NCBI RefSeq assembly: GCF_000143415.4
Contig: NW_003314319.1
Span: 958,365-1,022,364 of the forward strand
Direction of reading: 5' to 3'
DNA length: 64,000 nucleotides
DNA from: Selaginella moellendorffii
Lineage: Eukaryota; Streptophyta; Lycopodiopsida; Selaginellales; Selaginellaceae
The notes below the pieces were generated by a model. It was not told the DNA's origin and made no database searches. It saw only the letters and a program-made list of their open reading frames with translations. Below are positions 20,416 through 31,375 of this stretch, one piece after another. The position numbers and the translations under genes were made by a program. Positions within the stretch are counted from its first letter, which is position 1; each line of letters begins with the position of its first letter.

Positions 20416-21555
20416 ATGTCGCTGGAGCTCGCGGAGGCCAGGAATGACCGCTGCTCGAGCAGCCACCAAGATGGAGTAGCAGCGGCCGCGGAGGAGCACA
20501 CGAATAAGAGTAAGAAGAACTCCCTGTGGAGCAACTTGAAGCGGAAGAGCCGCCTCTACTGGCTCATGCTCGCGCTCTCCGGCGTCGTCACCGTCGTCAG
20601 CACTGTCTCCGCCTTCCTCATCGGCCGCTTCTACTTCACGCAGGGAGGCTCCCGGCGATGGCTGTCCGCCTGGATCCAAGTCGCCGGCTGGCCGCTAAGC
20701 GCCTCCATGCTCTTCCTCCAGAAAACCAAGAGCCTGCGCGAGATCCTCTCCATCTCCCGCAAGCTCGCCTCCGCCTACGTCGTGCTGGGAGCCATCAACG
20801 GGGGAGTTTGCCTCCTCTACGCCTGGGGGATCTCCTACTTGCCAGCGTCCACGAGCTCCATCCTCATCTCCACGCAGCTCGTGTTTACCAGCCTCTTCGC
20901 GCTGGTGATTGTCCGCAAGCCACTCTCGCCCTTCATGTGGAACGCCGTGGTGCTCATGACGTGCAGCACCGTGCTCGTCGGCCTCCACTCCAGCTCGGAC
21001 AAGCCCCCCGGCCTGACGCACTCGCAGTACATCCTCGGCTTCGTCATGACGCTGGCGGCGGCGGTGCTCTTCGGCCTCCTCATCCCGCTGTTCGAGCTCG
21101 TCACCAAGAACTTGATGGCCTCGTCCAGCTCGGCGGTGGCGGAGCTCATGACCTTCGTCAACATCGTCGCCACCGTGGTGCTGTCCATCGGGATGGCCAT
21201 CAACGGGGACTTCTCGCGGATCTCGGCCGAGTCGCGGGTATTTAAGAGCGGCCGTGTCTCGTACTTCATGACTTTGTTCTGGAGCGCCGTGCTCTACCAG
21301 GTGCAGTATCTGGCCGTGACCGGTGTCGCGATGCTGGCCTCGTCGCTTCTCTCTGGGATCTTGATCACGGCCTCGACGCCGCTGGTTTCAATCTTCGCCT
21401 TCTTCTTCTTCCACGACAACTTGGGAGGGGTGAAGATCATGGCGCTGGTTCTCTCCGTCTGGGGGTTCATCTCGTACGCCTATGGAGGATACCTGGATGA
21501 GAAATCAAAGGCTCCAATCGCCGAGGATAAAAGTAACTACAGAGAGGAAGTGTGA
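20416..21555 (+). CDS. Purine permease (PUP family, DMT superfamily)
   Basis: One exon, 379 residues, with about ten hydrophobic helices. Typical PUP blocks are visible: GRFYFTQGGSRRWLSAWIQV, GWPLSASML, YAWGISYLPASTSSILISTQ, PLSPFMWNAVVLM and SWGF-like LSVWGFISYAYG near the end. The N-terminus (about 45 residues) is cytosolic and basic before the first helix. Plant PUPs move purine bases, cytokinins or related bases across membranes with protons. The substrate cannot be deduced from sequence. GC-rich coding and absence of introns are both unremarkable for this gene family. Confidence 0.9.
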   Translation: MSLELAEARNDRCSSSHQDGVAAAAEEHTNKSKKNSLWSNLKRKSRLYWLMLALSGVVTVVSTVSAFLIGRFYFTQGGSRRWLSAWIQVAGWPLSASMLFLQKTKSLREILSISRKLASAYVVLGAINGGVCLLYAWGISYLPASTSSILISTQLVFTSLFALVIVRKPLSPFMWNAVVLMTCSTVLVGLHSSSDKPPGLTHSQYILGFVMTLAAAVLFGLLIPLFELVTKNLMASSSSAVAELMTFVNIVATVVLSIGMAINGDFSRISAESRVFKSGRVSYFMTLFWSAVLYQVQYLAVTGVAMLASSLLSGILITASTPLVSIFAFFFFHDNLGGVKIMALVLSVWGFISYAYGGYLDEKSKAPIAEDKSNYREEV

Positions 21556-21766
21556 ACATAGCTTCTTTTGACCGATGATAAGAGAATGATTTATTTTTAT
21601 TTTTTTGCTTTCGTTCTTTCTGCGTGTCTACCTGCAATGGCCAATGTCAAACTTCTAGTTGAAGACAGCAAGAACATCACATCAGACTTTCAAGTCTGAT
21701 GTGAAGTCTTCTGGAAAGAATGGACGAACTTATAGTCTTCCGGAAAGAATGGACCAACTTACAAAG

Positions 21767-23139
21767 TTACGAGGCTGGCTGGGCGGTTTTTACATTACAT
21801 GATTTCTCGACATCGGCCGCAGAGTCCTTCTCCGCGGCCACGGCGGCCGATTCTGCCGCGGAATGGTAGCCCCTGCTCTCCAGTTCTTTCAGGAACAGCT
21901 CAGTCTGGTGCTCATCGATCCGGTATGGAGTGTGAGCAGCAGAAGGGAAGCGACCGCTGAGGACCTCGTCACGGTAATCTGCGAGACCTTGCTGTATAAC
22001 ATCTCCCACTTTTGCGTATTGTTTGCAGAATTTCGGGGTTATCTTGCACGAGCAAAGAAAACTTTGAGCAGAGAAGCAAAAGATTTAAAGACAGTATTAC
22101 CTTTCTGTGGTGAGGATGCTGCATCATTCCCAACAAGTCGTGATAAACTAGAACCTGCAATGGAAAAAAAAAGAAGCGTTTTTTCCTTTGTAAGTTTCCG
22201 AGCGAAGAACGTTAAGTTTCTTATAAACCTGGCCACTGCAGAAAGGCCCAGCTCCAATGCCGATGGTTGGTATCTGCAAGGACGAAGTGATGGCAGCAGC
22301 CACTGGCGATGGTATACACTCGAGAACCGTAGCAAAACATCCGGCAGCTTCCAAGTGCAAAGCTCTCTCCAGCACCTGGATGTTTTACGAATCGCTGCCA
22401 GCAAAACAAAGAGAGAAAACGTTGAATACCTGGACCGCATCAGAGAAACTCCGTCCTTGAGGCCGGAATCCGCCAAGAACACTGATCGACTGTGGAGTAA
22501 GGCCGACATGTCCCATGACTGCAATGCCGGCCTCGCAAATGGCCTTGGCTGCTGCTACTCGAGAAACGCTACCACCTTCCAGCTTGATCGCGTCCATCCC
22601 TCCCTCCTTGAGCATTCTTACGGCATTCTCGACAGCCTAAGAGAACTAAACCAATTCTAGCAAAAAAAGGAAGAAACTTAGAGACCTGGTCGGAGCTTAG
22701 CTCGTAGCTCCCAAAAGGAAGATCCCCAACGAGAAAAGCTCTATTTGCTCCTCGCTGCACAGCTTTACAATGCGTGAGCATGTCGCTCATGGTCACGGGC
22801 AGCGTGGTATCGTAGCCATGGACAACCATCCCTGCGCAAATTGGAGATAACATTTTTTCTCCCATCGATCACAAGAAAGAAGAAAAGCTTACCGGCAGAA
22901 TCCCCAACTAGGCAGATATCGATGCCCGCCTGATCGACATGGACGGCGCCAGGGTAATCGTAGGCCGTGACCATGGTGATCGGCTCCTTGGCGGCATACT
23001 TGGATTGCAAATGCCGCAGCGTGACCCTTGCTGATGGAGATTGCGGCTTGGGGCCGCCGTAGACGCGATCATCGGGTGTGTGTGCGAAGCCACGCCGCAA
23101 AGATCGAGCGCAAGCTCCAGCTATCCTCTTCCGGATCAT
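21767..23139 (-). CDS. KPHMT1: 3-methyl-2-oxobutanoate (ketopantoate) hydroxymethyltransferase
   Basis: Six exons (23139-22893, 22831-22686, 22636-22430, 22375-22229, 22154-22101, 22042-21767) give 358 residues. PanB signatures: [103 protein letters not shown] and [10 protein letters not shown]. The enzyme transfers a hydroxymethyl group from methylene-THF to 2-oxoisovalerate, the first step to pantothenate and CoA. The Arg-rich N-terminus ([16 protein letters not shown]) fits a mitochondrial presequence, as in Arabidopsis. The C-terminus has an Ala/Glu-rich extension. The stop codon of EH1 lies 80 bp upstream on the same strand, and a decayed piece of this gene lies next to EH3 at about 53.9 kb. 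Confidence 0.95.
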
Positions 23140-23218
23140 CCTAAACCCTAAATCCTATTGGGCTAGGCAAGTACACATTGACTTTTATTGACTTTTATTG
23201 ACTTTTACTTTTATACGT

Positions 23219-24380
23219 TTACTCTTTGAAAAAGTGTATGAGCAAGGAGTTCACTTCCTCGGGCGAGTCTTCCTCCACGAAGTGGCCGCCAGGAAGAACA
23301 GCAACGTCGACGAGGTTGGGGACGTCTCGCTTCATTCCACCGCCGGTCACGTACTCCTCCAGCCCCGGGAACTTGCGCACGTAGTCGTCTTTGCCAATGA
23401 TGTAGAGGCAGCGGCTCGTCACCGGCATGTTGATCCAGGGGGCCATGAGCTCGAACTTCCTGCGGCAAAAATCGATCAAACTAGATCCAGAAAATGCAAA
23501 GAATTCTTACCTCCTGTTATCGCGATACGTGAAGTAGAGCGGGCACTCGAAGCCGGACTTCTCGTAGAGCTCGGACTGGACTTTGATGAAATCCTCGGTG
23601 AGCCAGCTCGGGATGGCGTCCGAGGTAGTGACCAAGTCCATGATCTCCTCGTCGGGCCCGGCGATCTGGAGCTCGGACCGGCAAAAGAGCGTGTAGATGT
23701 TCTTGAGCACGGTGGCCGTGTCGAATCGAGCGAAGTCTTTCTCGGCTCGCCCAGGTACCTGGAAAGAATGATGTAGAGCTGTGAGCTCAAAGTTGGAGCA
23801 GTGATTCACGGACTTACACCAAAACGATTCACGTAGAATCCTTCTTCCGGGGGGACTCTAAATCCTCCTAAGGGAATTCCAAGCGAAGCATAAGCTCTCA
23901 CGAGATCCGGCCTCATGCGACACAAGTTCCATCCGGTGAAAGCTCCAACGTCATGACCCACTACGAACACCTGCGATGGAGAGAGGATTTAGAAAACTAG
24001 AAAGGACGGGGTAAAGGAGTACGTACTGGATCTCCTCCAAGAGCATAGATGAGACCCACAATGTCTCCCACCAGATCCACAGGCGTGAGCTTGAAGTTGC
24101 CGGATGAATCCCTGGGACACTCGGTGAGACCATAGCCTCGCAAGTCTGGAGCAACGGCGTGGAATCCAGCGTCCGCCAGCGCCTTGAGTTGGAACCTCCA
24201 TGTATACCACGTCTCGGGGAAGCCATGGAGCAGCACCACAGTCGGCCCTCCTGATCGATCATGTTCTCAAAATCATCTTTTGCTTCTCGTTTCTTTGATT
24301 GCCTTACCTGACCCCATCTCCGCGATATGCATCTTGATGCCATTTGTGTCAATCACGCGGTGCGTTGCTCCTTCCGCCAT
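23219..24380 (-). CDS. Soluble epoxide hydrolase, copy 1
   Basis: Five exons (24380-24308, 24250-24027, 23970-23818, 23758-23511, 23459-23219) give 312 residues of the alpha/beta-hydrolase fold. Seen: oxyanion-hole motif HGFPETWYTWR, nucleophile elbow VGHDVG with Asp106, cap domain in the middle, and C-terminal GGHF with catalytic His292. This matches plant EH2-type enzymes, which open fatty-acid epoxides via an Asp-ester intermediate and serve cutin synthesis and defence. No transit peptide, so cytosolic is likely. Exon-intron structure is shared exactly with the copies at 52.3 and 54.1 kb. Substrate preference is not predictable. Confidence 0.92.
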
Positions 24381-24699
24381 AGCCGTGAAAGAATGCAAGA
24401 ACTGTTTGCTCTAAGATTCCACTGTAAGTCCAAGACAAAATCGTTTTTTTTCATTGCCACAAAGTCCCACGACCAGAAGGTTAAAACGAATCTAGGTTCT
24501 CGTCAGCCAGCGAGTGATCAACTGGAGCCCTGCGGATGTGCAGGATGCTATACTCGTTTCAAGATTTTCCTGTGTTAGTTACGTTTGGTTCATTTCCATA
24601 GAAGGAAATTTGAGCCGCTCCTCATATTTCTCGCTCTTTTATTTTGCCTTGCGGTATTTGCGAGCAATCTCCTCTGGAGCATCATAAAAAATTCCAGCT

Positions 24700-24866
24700 C
24701 ATGTAGACGAGACTCACAATGCTTCCCACAGATAAACTCCTTGAGACCAAAGCCGAGGAAAGTGTTTTGAGTTGGAACCTTATACCACGTCTCCTCATAA
24801 AGCAATTTTTTTTTCCTTCCTTTTGTGCTCTGTGATATTGGTGTCGATCTTGCTCCTTCCGCCATG
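24700..24866 (-). pseudogene. Decayed epoxide hydrolase 5' fragment
   Basis: On the minus strand a start like MAEGA (ATG at 24865) is followed after an intron-like gap by a remnant matching the EH segment around ETWY...FQL (24776-24797) and a shorter match to the DLRGxGLT region near 24740. Order and spacing follow EH1 next door, but stops and deletions abolish the frame. It lies between EH1 and the unknown gene at 24973. Confidence 0.5.
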
Positions 24867-24972
24867 GCCGTCAAGAACAAGAACTCTTTGCTCTAAGATT
24901 CCACTGCAGAAAATTCTTGTTTTCATTGCCACAACAAGTTTAAGAAACCGGAACCAAACAAAACGAAACTCT

Positions 24973-26493
24973 TTAGCTGGTAACTGTGTTACTGGTTCGC
25001 TGGGGATGTAGAAGAGGCCACAGTTGAGCCGGGACGCCGGCTGCCCGTCCAGCCTTTTCTTCCAAAAACTCGCGGCTACGCCATGCCTGAAGCGCATCAG
25101 TGGGGCTCCAGTTGGTCTCTCGACGGCCGACGAGAACCTTGAGCATGCCATCGAAGTAGCGTTTGGCTTCGGTTCCCAGTGGTCGACTCGCAGAGGTGCT
25201 GGGCATTTCATAGCCCTGCTGCAGGCTGCATGAACGAGAGTTTGAGCATGAGAGACGAGCTTGAAATCGGGAAAAGAAAACTTTCTTACGTGTAGAAGAA
25301 GAAGCGACCAACTGGATGGAGGCCATCCGGCACCTTCATGTCCTCCAGAGCCATCTTCTTTTTCCACATCGCGAACTGGAACAGTACTTCTTCTTGAGTA
25401 GCGCTTGGAGTGAACTTCTTGGGATTGACTGGAGCTTCCTTCTCTGGAAAACCTGTTCACGGAGAAAAATGCCAATTGGGAAAAGCAATGGCACAACTTA
25501 CATTTCAAGCTCTTCGAAACAATCCTTTGGTGTCGGACCTGCACGAATCCGTCTATCTCTAGAACTCCGTAGTACCACCGGCTCTTATCTTCGGCCTGGA
25601 AATCTCCACGAAGTTAGAGCCACATTTATGAAGCAGAAGAACATACCATGATGTAAACCGGCCGCCAGTAATCTTTCGAGAGTGCTGCCGTCTCGCGGAG
25701 CTCATCTATGGCATACATCGCAGGCTGGAACAGATCCTTGATCCCAGCCTTGGTCTTCCATTCCTTGACGAACTTCAGCTGCTGGCCACGCACGGTCTGG
25801 ACGCTCTTGAACACATGCAGCAGCACGACGGAAGAAGAAGCGAGAGTCGCACACTGTGCAACGTCCTCCTCTTCATCCTCTGACGACAACTCCGGATCCG
25901 GATCGACGAGGAGCTCCTCGTTGTTTGCGTACTTGACTGCAAAGCCTTGCTTTCTATCGGGCTCTTTCTTGCTGTATATGGCAGCTTTCTCCGGCCCGGG
26001 TCTCGTAAAACGGCCGAGGTTGCGCGTCATCCTGTCGAGAATGGGTGCCTCGGAAGGGTCCTCGCCTTGAAAGGTAGTGGAGTAGAGCACGTCCGAGGTA
26101 ACAAGGTCGCTAATGCACCTCAGGGTTTCGTCACGCATCTCGATTACGCAAAACCTGCGAGAAGGTTTGAAGTATCCAACAGCGAATAAAGAGCACGGAC
26201 CGATCGTAAAGGGGCATTGTCCTGCAAAACGAGAGCAAGCCAAAGCGCTGCCAGAACTCTTGCTCCTTGATTTCGCATGGTGTTTTGGCAAACAGCTCGT
26301 CACTCTTATCCTTTCCCTGGAGCTGGTTGACAAGGGCTTCCAGCTACAGAGATACGAGAGCTTGCATGAGAAATCTCGCTGACCGTCCTACACAAATTAC
26401 CTCCTTGTCGGACAAGTTTGTGATTTGCTGGAGAAGCCTTTGGCGCTTGCCCGGCCTTCCTTCGTAATCCTCGTAATCTTCATCAGATGACAT
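24973..26493 (-). CDS. Unrecognised plant protein, probably nuclear
   Basis: Six exons (26493-26401, 26343-26201, 26154-25647, 25595-25502, 25452-25290, 25225-24973) join in one frame to 417 residues, so the gene is intact. It starts MSSDEDYEDYEGRPGKRQRL, an acidic stretch followed by a basic nuclear-signal-like block. The middle holds VIEMRDETLRCISDLV and an acidic LSSEDEEED run. Then come KDYWRPVYIM, KSRWYYGVLEIDGFVQV, and a C-terminal block with FAMWKKKMALEDMKVPDG and HPVGRFFFYTLQQGYEM. I do not recognise the family and assign no function. It is divergent from the PPR gene at 26800. Confidence 0.7.
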
Positions 26494-26799
26494 ATTTGAC
26501 AAGTTGACCTAGGGTTGCCCTTTTTATGACCTAGGGTTTTTCAATTTAAATAGTAATTTATATATTTCACTCGTATAGAAGAATATTAATTCTAAAATGA
26601 GTTATATTCATTTCTTTGAAACCAGGTTTTATATTTTCAAAGACTAAAATTTTTCGTCGGGTCCATCCAATAATGTGGCCAGTTGGATGGGTATAACTGG
26701 AAAAATTGGGAGTTTCCAAACTCTATTCTTCCAAGCTATGGCTCTAAGATTCTTCCAAGGTTCCATCGCTTACTTTTATGAGCTTCTTAAACTAAGCTG

Positions 26800-28554
26800 A
26801 TGCTGGGGAAGTTACTGGGTAAATCCAGGATGTTGGAAGAAGAAGAAATCCTTGTCCAGAAATATGCCAAGTGCGGCAAGGTTGACGAGGCTCTTGAGAT
26901 TTTTCACAGGCTTGCGGATCCCAGTGTTGCGACGTGGAACCTACTGGGCGCTGGGCATGCACAGGTCGGGCAACTCAAGAAATCTAGGCAAATCTTCGAA
27001 GAAACACCGAGGCGCGATGTAATCTCGTGGACTGTTATGGCGACTGGGTTTGCCATAAACGGTCACATTGACGCTGCCAGGCTCACATTCGATCTGATGC
27101 CTGCGAGGAGCACAGTTTCATGGAACTCAATGATCAAAATCTATGCCGATGATGGGCAATTGAAAGAGGCAAATTGGCTTTTCGATCAAATGCCACATCC
27201 CAACACAGTTTCGTGGACATCTCTCATGTCCGCAAATGCCCAAAAGGGGCATTATTTGCAAACGAAGACTCTGTTTGACCGCATGCCACAGCGCGACATG
27301 GTGACGTGGACGATGATGGTCACGGCGTACGGGAAAGCGGGGTGCGTTGACCAGTCCGCGTCAGCGTTTGACAGGATGAGCTGGCGAGACATGGTAACGT
27401 GGAATGCCATGCTACACGTCTATGCCGCGAATGGGTGTCTTGACGGGGCCGTTGCTACATTTGGCCAGTTACCGCAGCGCAGCGTCATTGCTTTAAACGC
27501 AATTATCCACGCTTTCTTCGAATCTGGAAAAATTGAGCAAGCAAAGTCTATGTTTGATCAGATGAGCCACCGAAATAACATCACTTGGAACACCTTGTCT
27601 CAAGCATATGCCCAAAGAGGAGATATGCACACTGCAGCTGCTATACTTTCAAAGATGCCCCAACAGGACGTCGTGACATGGACCGCAACGATCCACCACC
27701 TTGCAGAGTCCGATCGTCTTGATAAAGCGCGAGAAATGTTCGATCGAATAACAAATCCAGACGCAGTGGCCTGGAACGCAATGCTTTCAGCATATACCCA
27801 GTCAGGGCATCCGCTGGAGAGCCTCAATCTCTTCCGGGAGATGGCGTTGCGAGGCACGGCCGTTCCCACAGACTACACATTCTCGATCGCCCTCGACGCC
27901 TGCGCGACGCTGTCCGCTCTCGCCGACGGGAGGATCATCCACGCTCTCCTCCCGAGCTCGAGCCTCGCCTCGGTGGTGGTGAGGACCGCGCTCGTCAACA
28001 TGTACAGCAAGTGTGGGAAGCTGGACGAGGCGAGGGCGGTGTTCGACGGCGTCGAGGAGCAAGACCTTGCGAGCTGGAACGCCATGGTCGGGGCATACGC
28101 GAGGAACGGGCATGCGCTCGAGTCCCTGGCGCTCTTCCGGTCCATGGAGCTCTGCGGTATGCCGCCGGACGAGACGAGCTTCATGAGCGTCCTGGGGGCG
28201 TGCAGCCACGCCGGGCTGGTGAGGAGGGCCTACGGCTACTTCGCGGCCATGCCGCGCGACTATGGCGTCACGCCGGACGTGGAGCACTACCGGGCGGTGC
28301 TGGACGTGCTGGGGCGGTCGGGGAGGCTGGGGGAGGCCGAGGATCTCATCGCGAGCATGCCGTTTTGGCCGGATGGGCTATCGTGGACGACGCTGCTGGG
28401 CGCTTGCAAGGGGCACGGGGACGTCGAGCGCGCGGAGAGGGTGGCAAGGAATGCGCTCGCGCTTGTTCCGGAGCATCCCCTGGCTTATGTGCTCCTCTCT
28501 AACATCCAAAAGGCTGGTGCCGAGTTCCAGGACGATCTGGAAGAGGATTCATAG
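26800..28554 (+). CDS. Pentatricopeptide repeat (PPR) protein
   Basis: One exon, 584 residues, built from about 17 PPR motifs such as VATWNLLGAGHAQVGQLKKS, RDVISWTVMATGFAINGHID and NTVSWTSLMSANAQKG. Most repeats are about 31 residues with a conserved DxVxWN/T turn, the S-type arrangement typical of lycophyte and moss PPRs. The last part (GVTPDVEHYRAVLDVLGRSG, MPFWPDGLSWTTLLGACKGH, YVLLSNIQKAG) is an E-like lead-in, but no DYW domain follows. Expected to bind organellar RNA; no clear targeting peptide at this start, so the real start may lie upstream or the annotated N-terminus is short. Confidence 0.88.
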   Translation: MLGKLLGKSRMLEEEEILVQKYAKCGKVDEALEIFHRLADPSVATWNLLGAGHAQVGQLKKSRQIFEETPRRDVISWTVMATGFAINGHIDAARLTFDLMPARSTVSWNSMIKIYADDGQLKEANWLFDQMPHPNTVSWTSLMSANAQKGHYLQTKTLFDRMPQRDMVTWTMMVTAYGKAGCVDQSASAFDRMSWRDMVTWNAMLHVYAANGCLDGAVATFGQLPQRSVIALNAIIHAFFESGKIEQAKSMFDQMSHRNNITWNTLSQAYAQRGDMHTAAAILSKMPQQDVVTWTATIHHLAESDRLDKAREMFDRITNPDAVAWNAMLSAYTQSGHPLESLNLFREMALRGTAVPTDYTFSIALDACATLSALADGRIIHALLPSSSLASVVVRTALVNMYSKCGKLDEARAVFDGVEEQDLASWNAMVGAYARNGHALESLALFRSMELCGMPPDETSFMSVLGACSHAGLVRRAYGYFAAMPRDYGVTPDVEHYRAVLDVLGRSGRLGEAEDLIASMPFWPDGLSWTTLLGACKGHGDVERAERVARNALALVPEHPLAYVLLSNIQKAGAEFQDDLEEDS

Positions 28555-29164
28555 TGCCATGGTATAGCTGATGGGAATTTTCGACGCACATTCTTTAAAG
28601 ACAATTATCGCTAGATTGGCAGATCCCAAGCAAACCATGAGGATGCCACAGTGTCCATCAGGCAATGGCGATGCTTTACTATTTGAAGAAGCGTATGAGC
28701 AGGAAGTTCACTTCCTCAGGCGAGTCGTCGCCATTGGAGCTGATACATTATAAAAATTCATCCTTTGGGCGATCATGTTTCTAAAGATCACGTCTAAGTA
28801 AAGCTCAACAATGAAAAACATAATTTATATTTGTAAAAAAAACTTTTAGTAGTATCGTTTGGCACCCATAAAAATGCAATGTAAGGCTCCAGATTTTGGC
28901 AGTGATTACTATTACCTTTAAATTTCATTGTGAATTTTAATTGACTTGCAACTGCGTGTGAAACGCAAGCGAAAACAGTCAATCTCACCACACAAAATTC
29001 CAGCATGGAAAGTGAAGTGCCATGTCACTCGTAGCCCGGCCTATCACAGCGCCTTATCTTCCACCCCCTTATCTCTCCCCTGCAATCCAAACAGCTTACC
29101 TTATAGAAACAGCGTCCACTTTCTCGCTATCTTTCCTTCGCTGGAAGCTCTTCCAAAGGGGGCG
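28555..29164. other. Intergenic with an epoxide hydrolase remnant
   Basis: Flank of the PPR gene, an EH 3' fragment (28667-28731, listed separately), AT-rich sequence and then the leader of PsaN. No other gene is recognised. Confidence 0.4.
28667..28731 (-). pseudogene. Epoxide hydrolase C-terminal fragment
   Basis: About 60 bp match the last codons of the EH genes (reverse complement of the segment coding EEVNSLLIRFFKE and the EEDSP region), including flanking GGCGATxxTGCTTTACT sequence seen after EH3. Too short to function. It is a third trace of EH dispersal within 30 kb. Confidence 0.5.
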
Positions 29165-29750
29165 ATGGCGGCCACTTCTTTCCTGGGATCTCCAGCTCTG
29201 CTCAAGCCACAAACCACTTCCCAGGCCAGCACTGCGGCTCCTCTCAAGACCAACTTGGCGATCAAGGCAGCTCAAGGCAAAGACGAGAAGAGCAGCAGGA
29301 GAAACATCGTCGGGATTGCAGCAGCTGCGTTGCTCGTTGGAGGATTGCTGTCCGGCGAGCAAGCCAAGGCCGGGCTTGTGGAAGATCTTCTCGCAAAGTC
29401 TGCTGCTAACAAGGTATGTCGCGTCGAGGCTGCTTGCGTAGATCTTACTCGCGAGAGATCTGGCTGCAGGAGCTAAATGATAAGAAGCGACTGACAACGA
29501 GTGGAGCGAACCTGGCCCGTGCCTACACAGTCGAGTTCAATACTTGCAGGTTCCCGTACAACTTCACCGGCTGCCAAGATCTCGCGAAGAAACAGGTACG
29601 GTAGTAGCGAGCTTGAGCACAGCCTTGAATTTGCTGCTGCATATTCTTATCCAGGATGTCAAGTTCTTGAGCGACGATCTGAAGCTCGAGTGCGAGGGCA
29701 AAGATAAGTACAAGTGCGGCTCCAATGTATTCTGGAAGTGGGGGAAGTAA
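29165..29750 (+). CDS. PSAN: Photosystem I reaction centre subunit N
   Basis: Three exons (29165-29413, 29470-29595, 29655-29750) give 156 residues. The mature part is classic PsaN: KELNDKKRLTTSGANLARAY, then FPYNFTGCQDLAKKQ and a final LECEGKDKYKCGSNVFWKW. The N-terminus is a bipartite signal: a Ser/Thr-rich chloroplast transit peptide, a twin-Arg SRRNIVGIAAAALLVGGLL, and a lumenal cleavage-like AKA. PsaN is a lumenal extrinsic PSI subunit that aids plastocyanin docking. The twin-Arg before the hydrophobic stretch fits the thylakoid Tat pathway, the route known for PsaN. All catalytic-length features are intact. Confidence 0.96.
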
Positions 29751-29948
29751 ACACATGAAATGGAAATCTTACGAAAAGTTGATCCAGTCTTGTTGATTGT
29801 TCAAAAACGGAGAAAACAAATCGACCATTGCTGCGAAGCATAGATTGTGATCCTGTATAAAAAAAGAACGAAAAAAGGAAACGAGTAAATGAGTATGAGA
29901 TTAAAATGATTCTTATGTACTTCCGTATTACGTCTATATACAGATTGA

Positions 29949-31375
29949 CTACATCCCTGCTTCCGCGTTTCCCGTCGCAGGGATGGTTTTGGAACAAACG
30001 TTTCCCCTGCACAAGGGGCACACCCTGCATTAAGCAAGAACAAAAGAGTTAGAATAAGACAAGCAAGAAAAGGTCCTCTCTCATTTATTTACCTATGAAC
30101 TTCTTTGAGCCACTTGTCGACACAGGCCTGGTGGTACTCATGTTGACACGGCAGAACCCGGATCTGATCCCCTTCCTCATATTCCACCAAGCATATGTGA
30201 CACCTGAAGCGCACGGCGATCTATGTGTTATTCAACGCGCAAAACTTTATCCTCAAGGACTTACTGTGCAGCTTCCTCGGCCCTTTTGTAAGAACGAACC
30301 GGGATCGAATTCACTACTGTATCTGGAGCAGGAAGCAATGCCAAAGGCATACTCGCAGACTGCGACAGTGCTACTGATTGCCTGTGGATCTCGTCAAGCA
30401 CCTGAAGCAGTAACAAAAATCTCAGCTTGAAATCAAACGAAAACAAAAGGCAACAAAATGGACGAATGAAAGAATGCTACGAACCTCGAATAGTGCTTCC
30501 GCAAGCATGATAATGCGTGAGATGCTTGCTCTCGTGCTAGAGTCTTCACTGGCTTGAGTTTCACAGGAACAGTGGCCATTGAACTGCCCAGCGGCAGGAC
30601 AGCTTCTTTCGTGGCCATGAGAAATTTGGAGACCCCCGCTAAGTCGTTGCAGCGCCCAAACCTGGAAGACGAACACCAAGAACAATAGAAAGAAGTTAAA
30701 ATCTTACGTGAGAAAAACGAAGGCATGAGAAAAATAAAAAGAGAAAGCTTTTCTTACATGTGAACGAACGTGTCGTCTTCGTTCTTCCCAGTCCATGGCT
30801 CTGTCACCTTCCGTGTGCTCGGCATCGGACGAGCTCCTCCAGTGTTGAAAGTTCCAGCGGCTGGTGGAGGAGCCATTGTCATCGATCTCCTCGATCGCCA
30901 CAATGGTGATAGGAGCGGTGCTGCGTCGGTGCGATGCCGCCCTCGTCAAGGCGTCCCAGAACCTCCTCCCACTGTTGCGTCGCGACTCTCGCCCGGAGTG
31001 ATCCACGGCACGCACGAGATCGACGGGGATCTCGTCGAAAAACTGGTTGGAATCACGAGCCAGTTGCTGTGGAGTTCGCTGCCTGGTAGTAGCTTCGCTG
31101 GAAGGAGGAGGATTTTCCACGGCGAGCGGAGAAGAAGAGGACGATGATGACGACGACGATGACCCAGTAGCCTGTTCTTCATCGCCTGACCTGTCCAACT
31201 TATCGAGTTCTTCGTCACTGTCCAGCCCATCCTCTTTGTCCTCGTCAAAAGAAGACGCGATCGATCTCGCGGCTGACGAGCTCTGGGGATTCTCGACCTC
31301 GACAATCACCGATTCACGAGCCTCCCGGCCTCTCTCGGTGCACGAGCATCCGGGGGGACGATCCGTGGACTCCAT
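29949..31375 (-). CDS. RING-H2 E3 ubiquitin ligase
   Basis: Multi-exon gene. The first exon (from 31375) encodes an acidic, Ser-rich region ([20 protein letters not shown], a run of Ser) and a segment with [16 protein letters not shown]. Middle exons near 30680-30490 and 30405-30260 lead into the C-terminal [24 protein letters not shown], then [12 protein letters not shown] and CPLCRG, split by an intron between H and the last Cys pair. The C3H2C3 pattern is a RING-H2, so E2-dependent ubiquitin transfer is expected. The long disordered N-terminus probably binds substrates. No transmembrane helix is seen, unlike ATL-type ligases. The substrate is unknown. The stop codon is at 29949-29951. Confidence 0.85.

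Noticed and set aside
24795-25544. 249-codon minus-strand frame
   Set aside because: Runs out of frame through exons of the unknown gene; the spliced model at 24973-26493 keeps a different frame.
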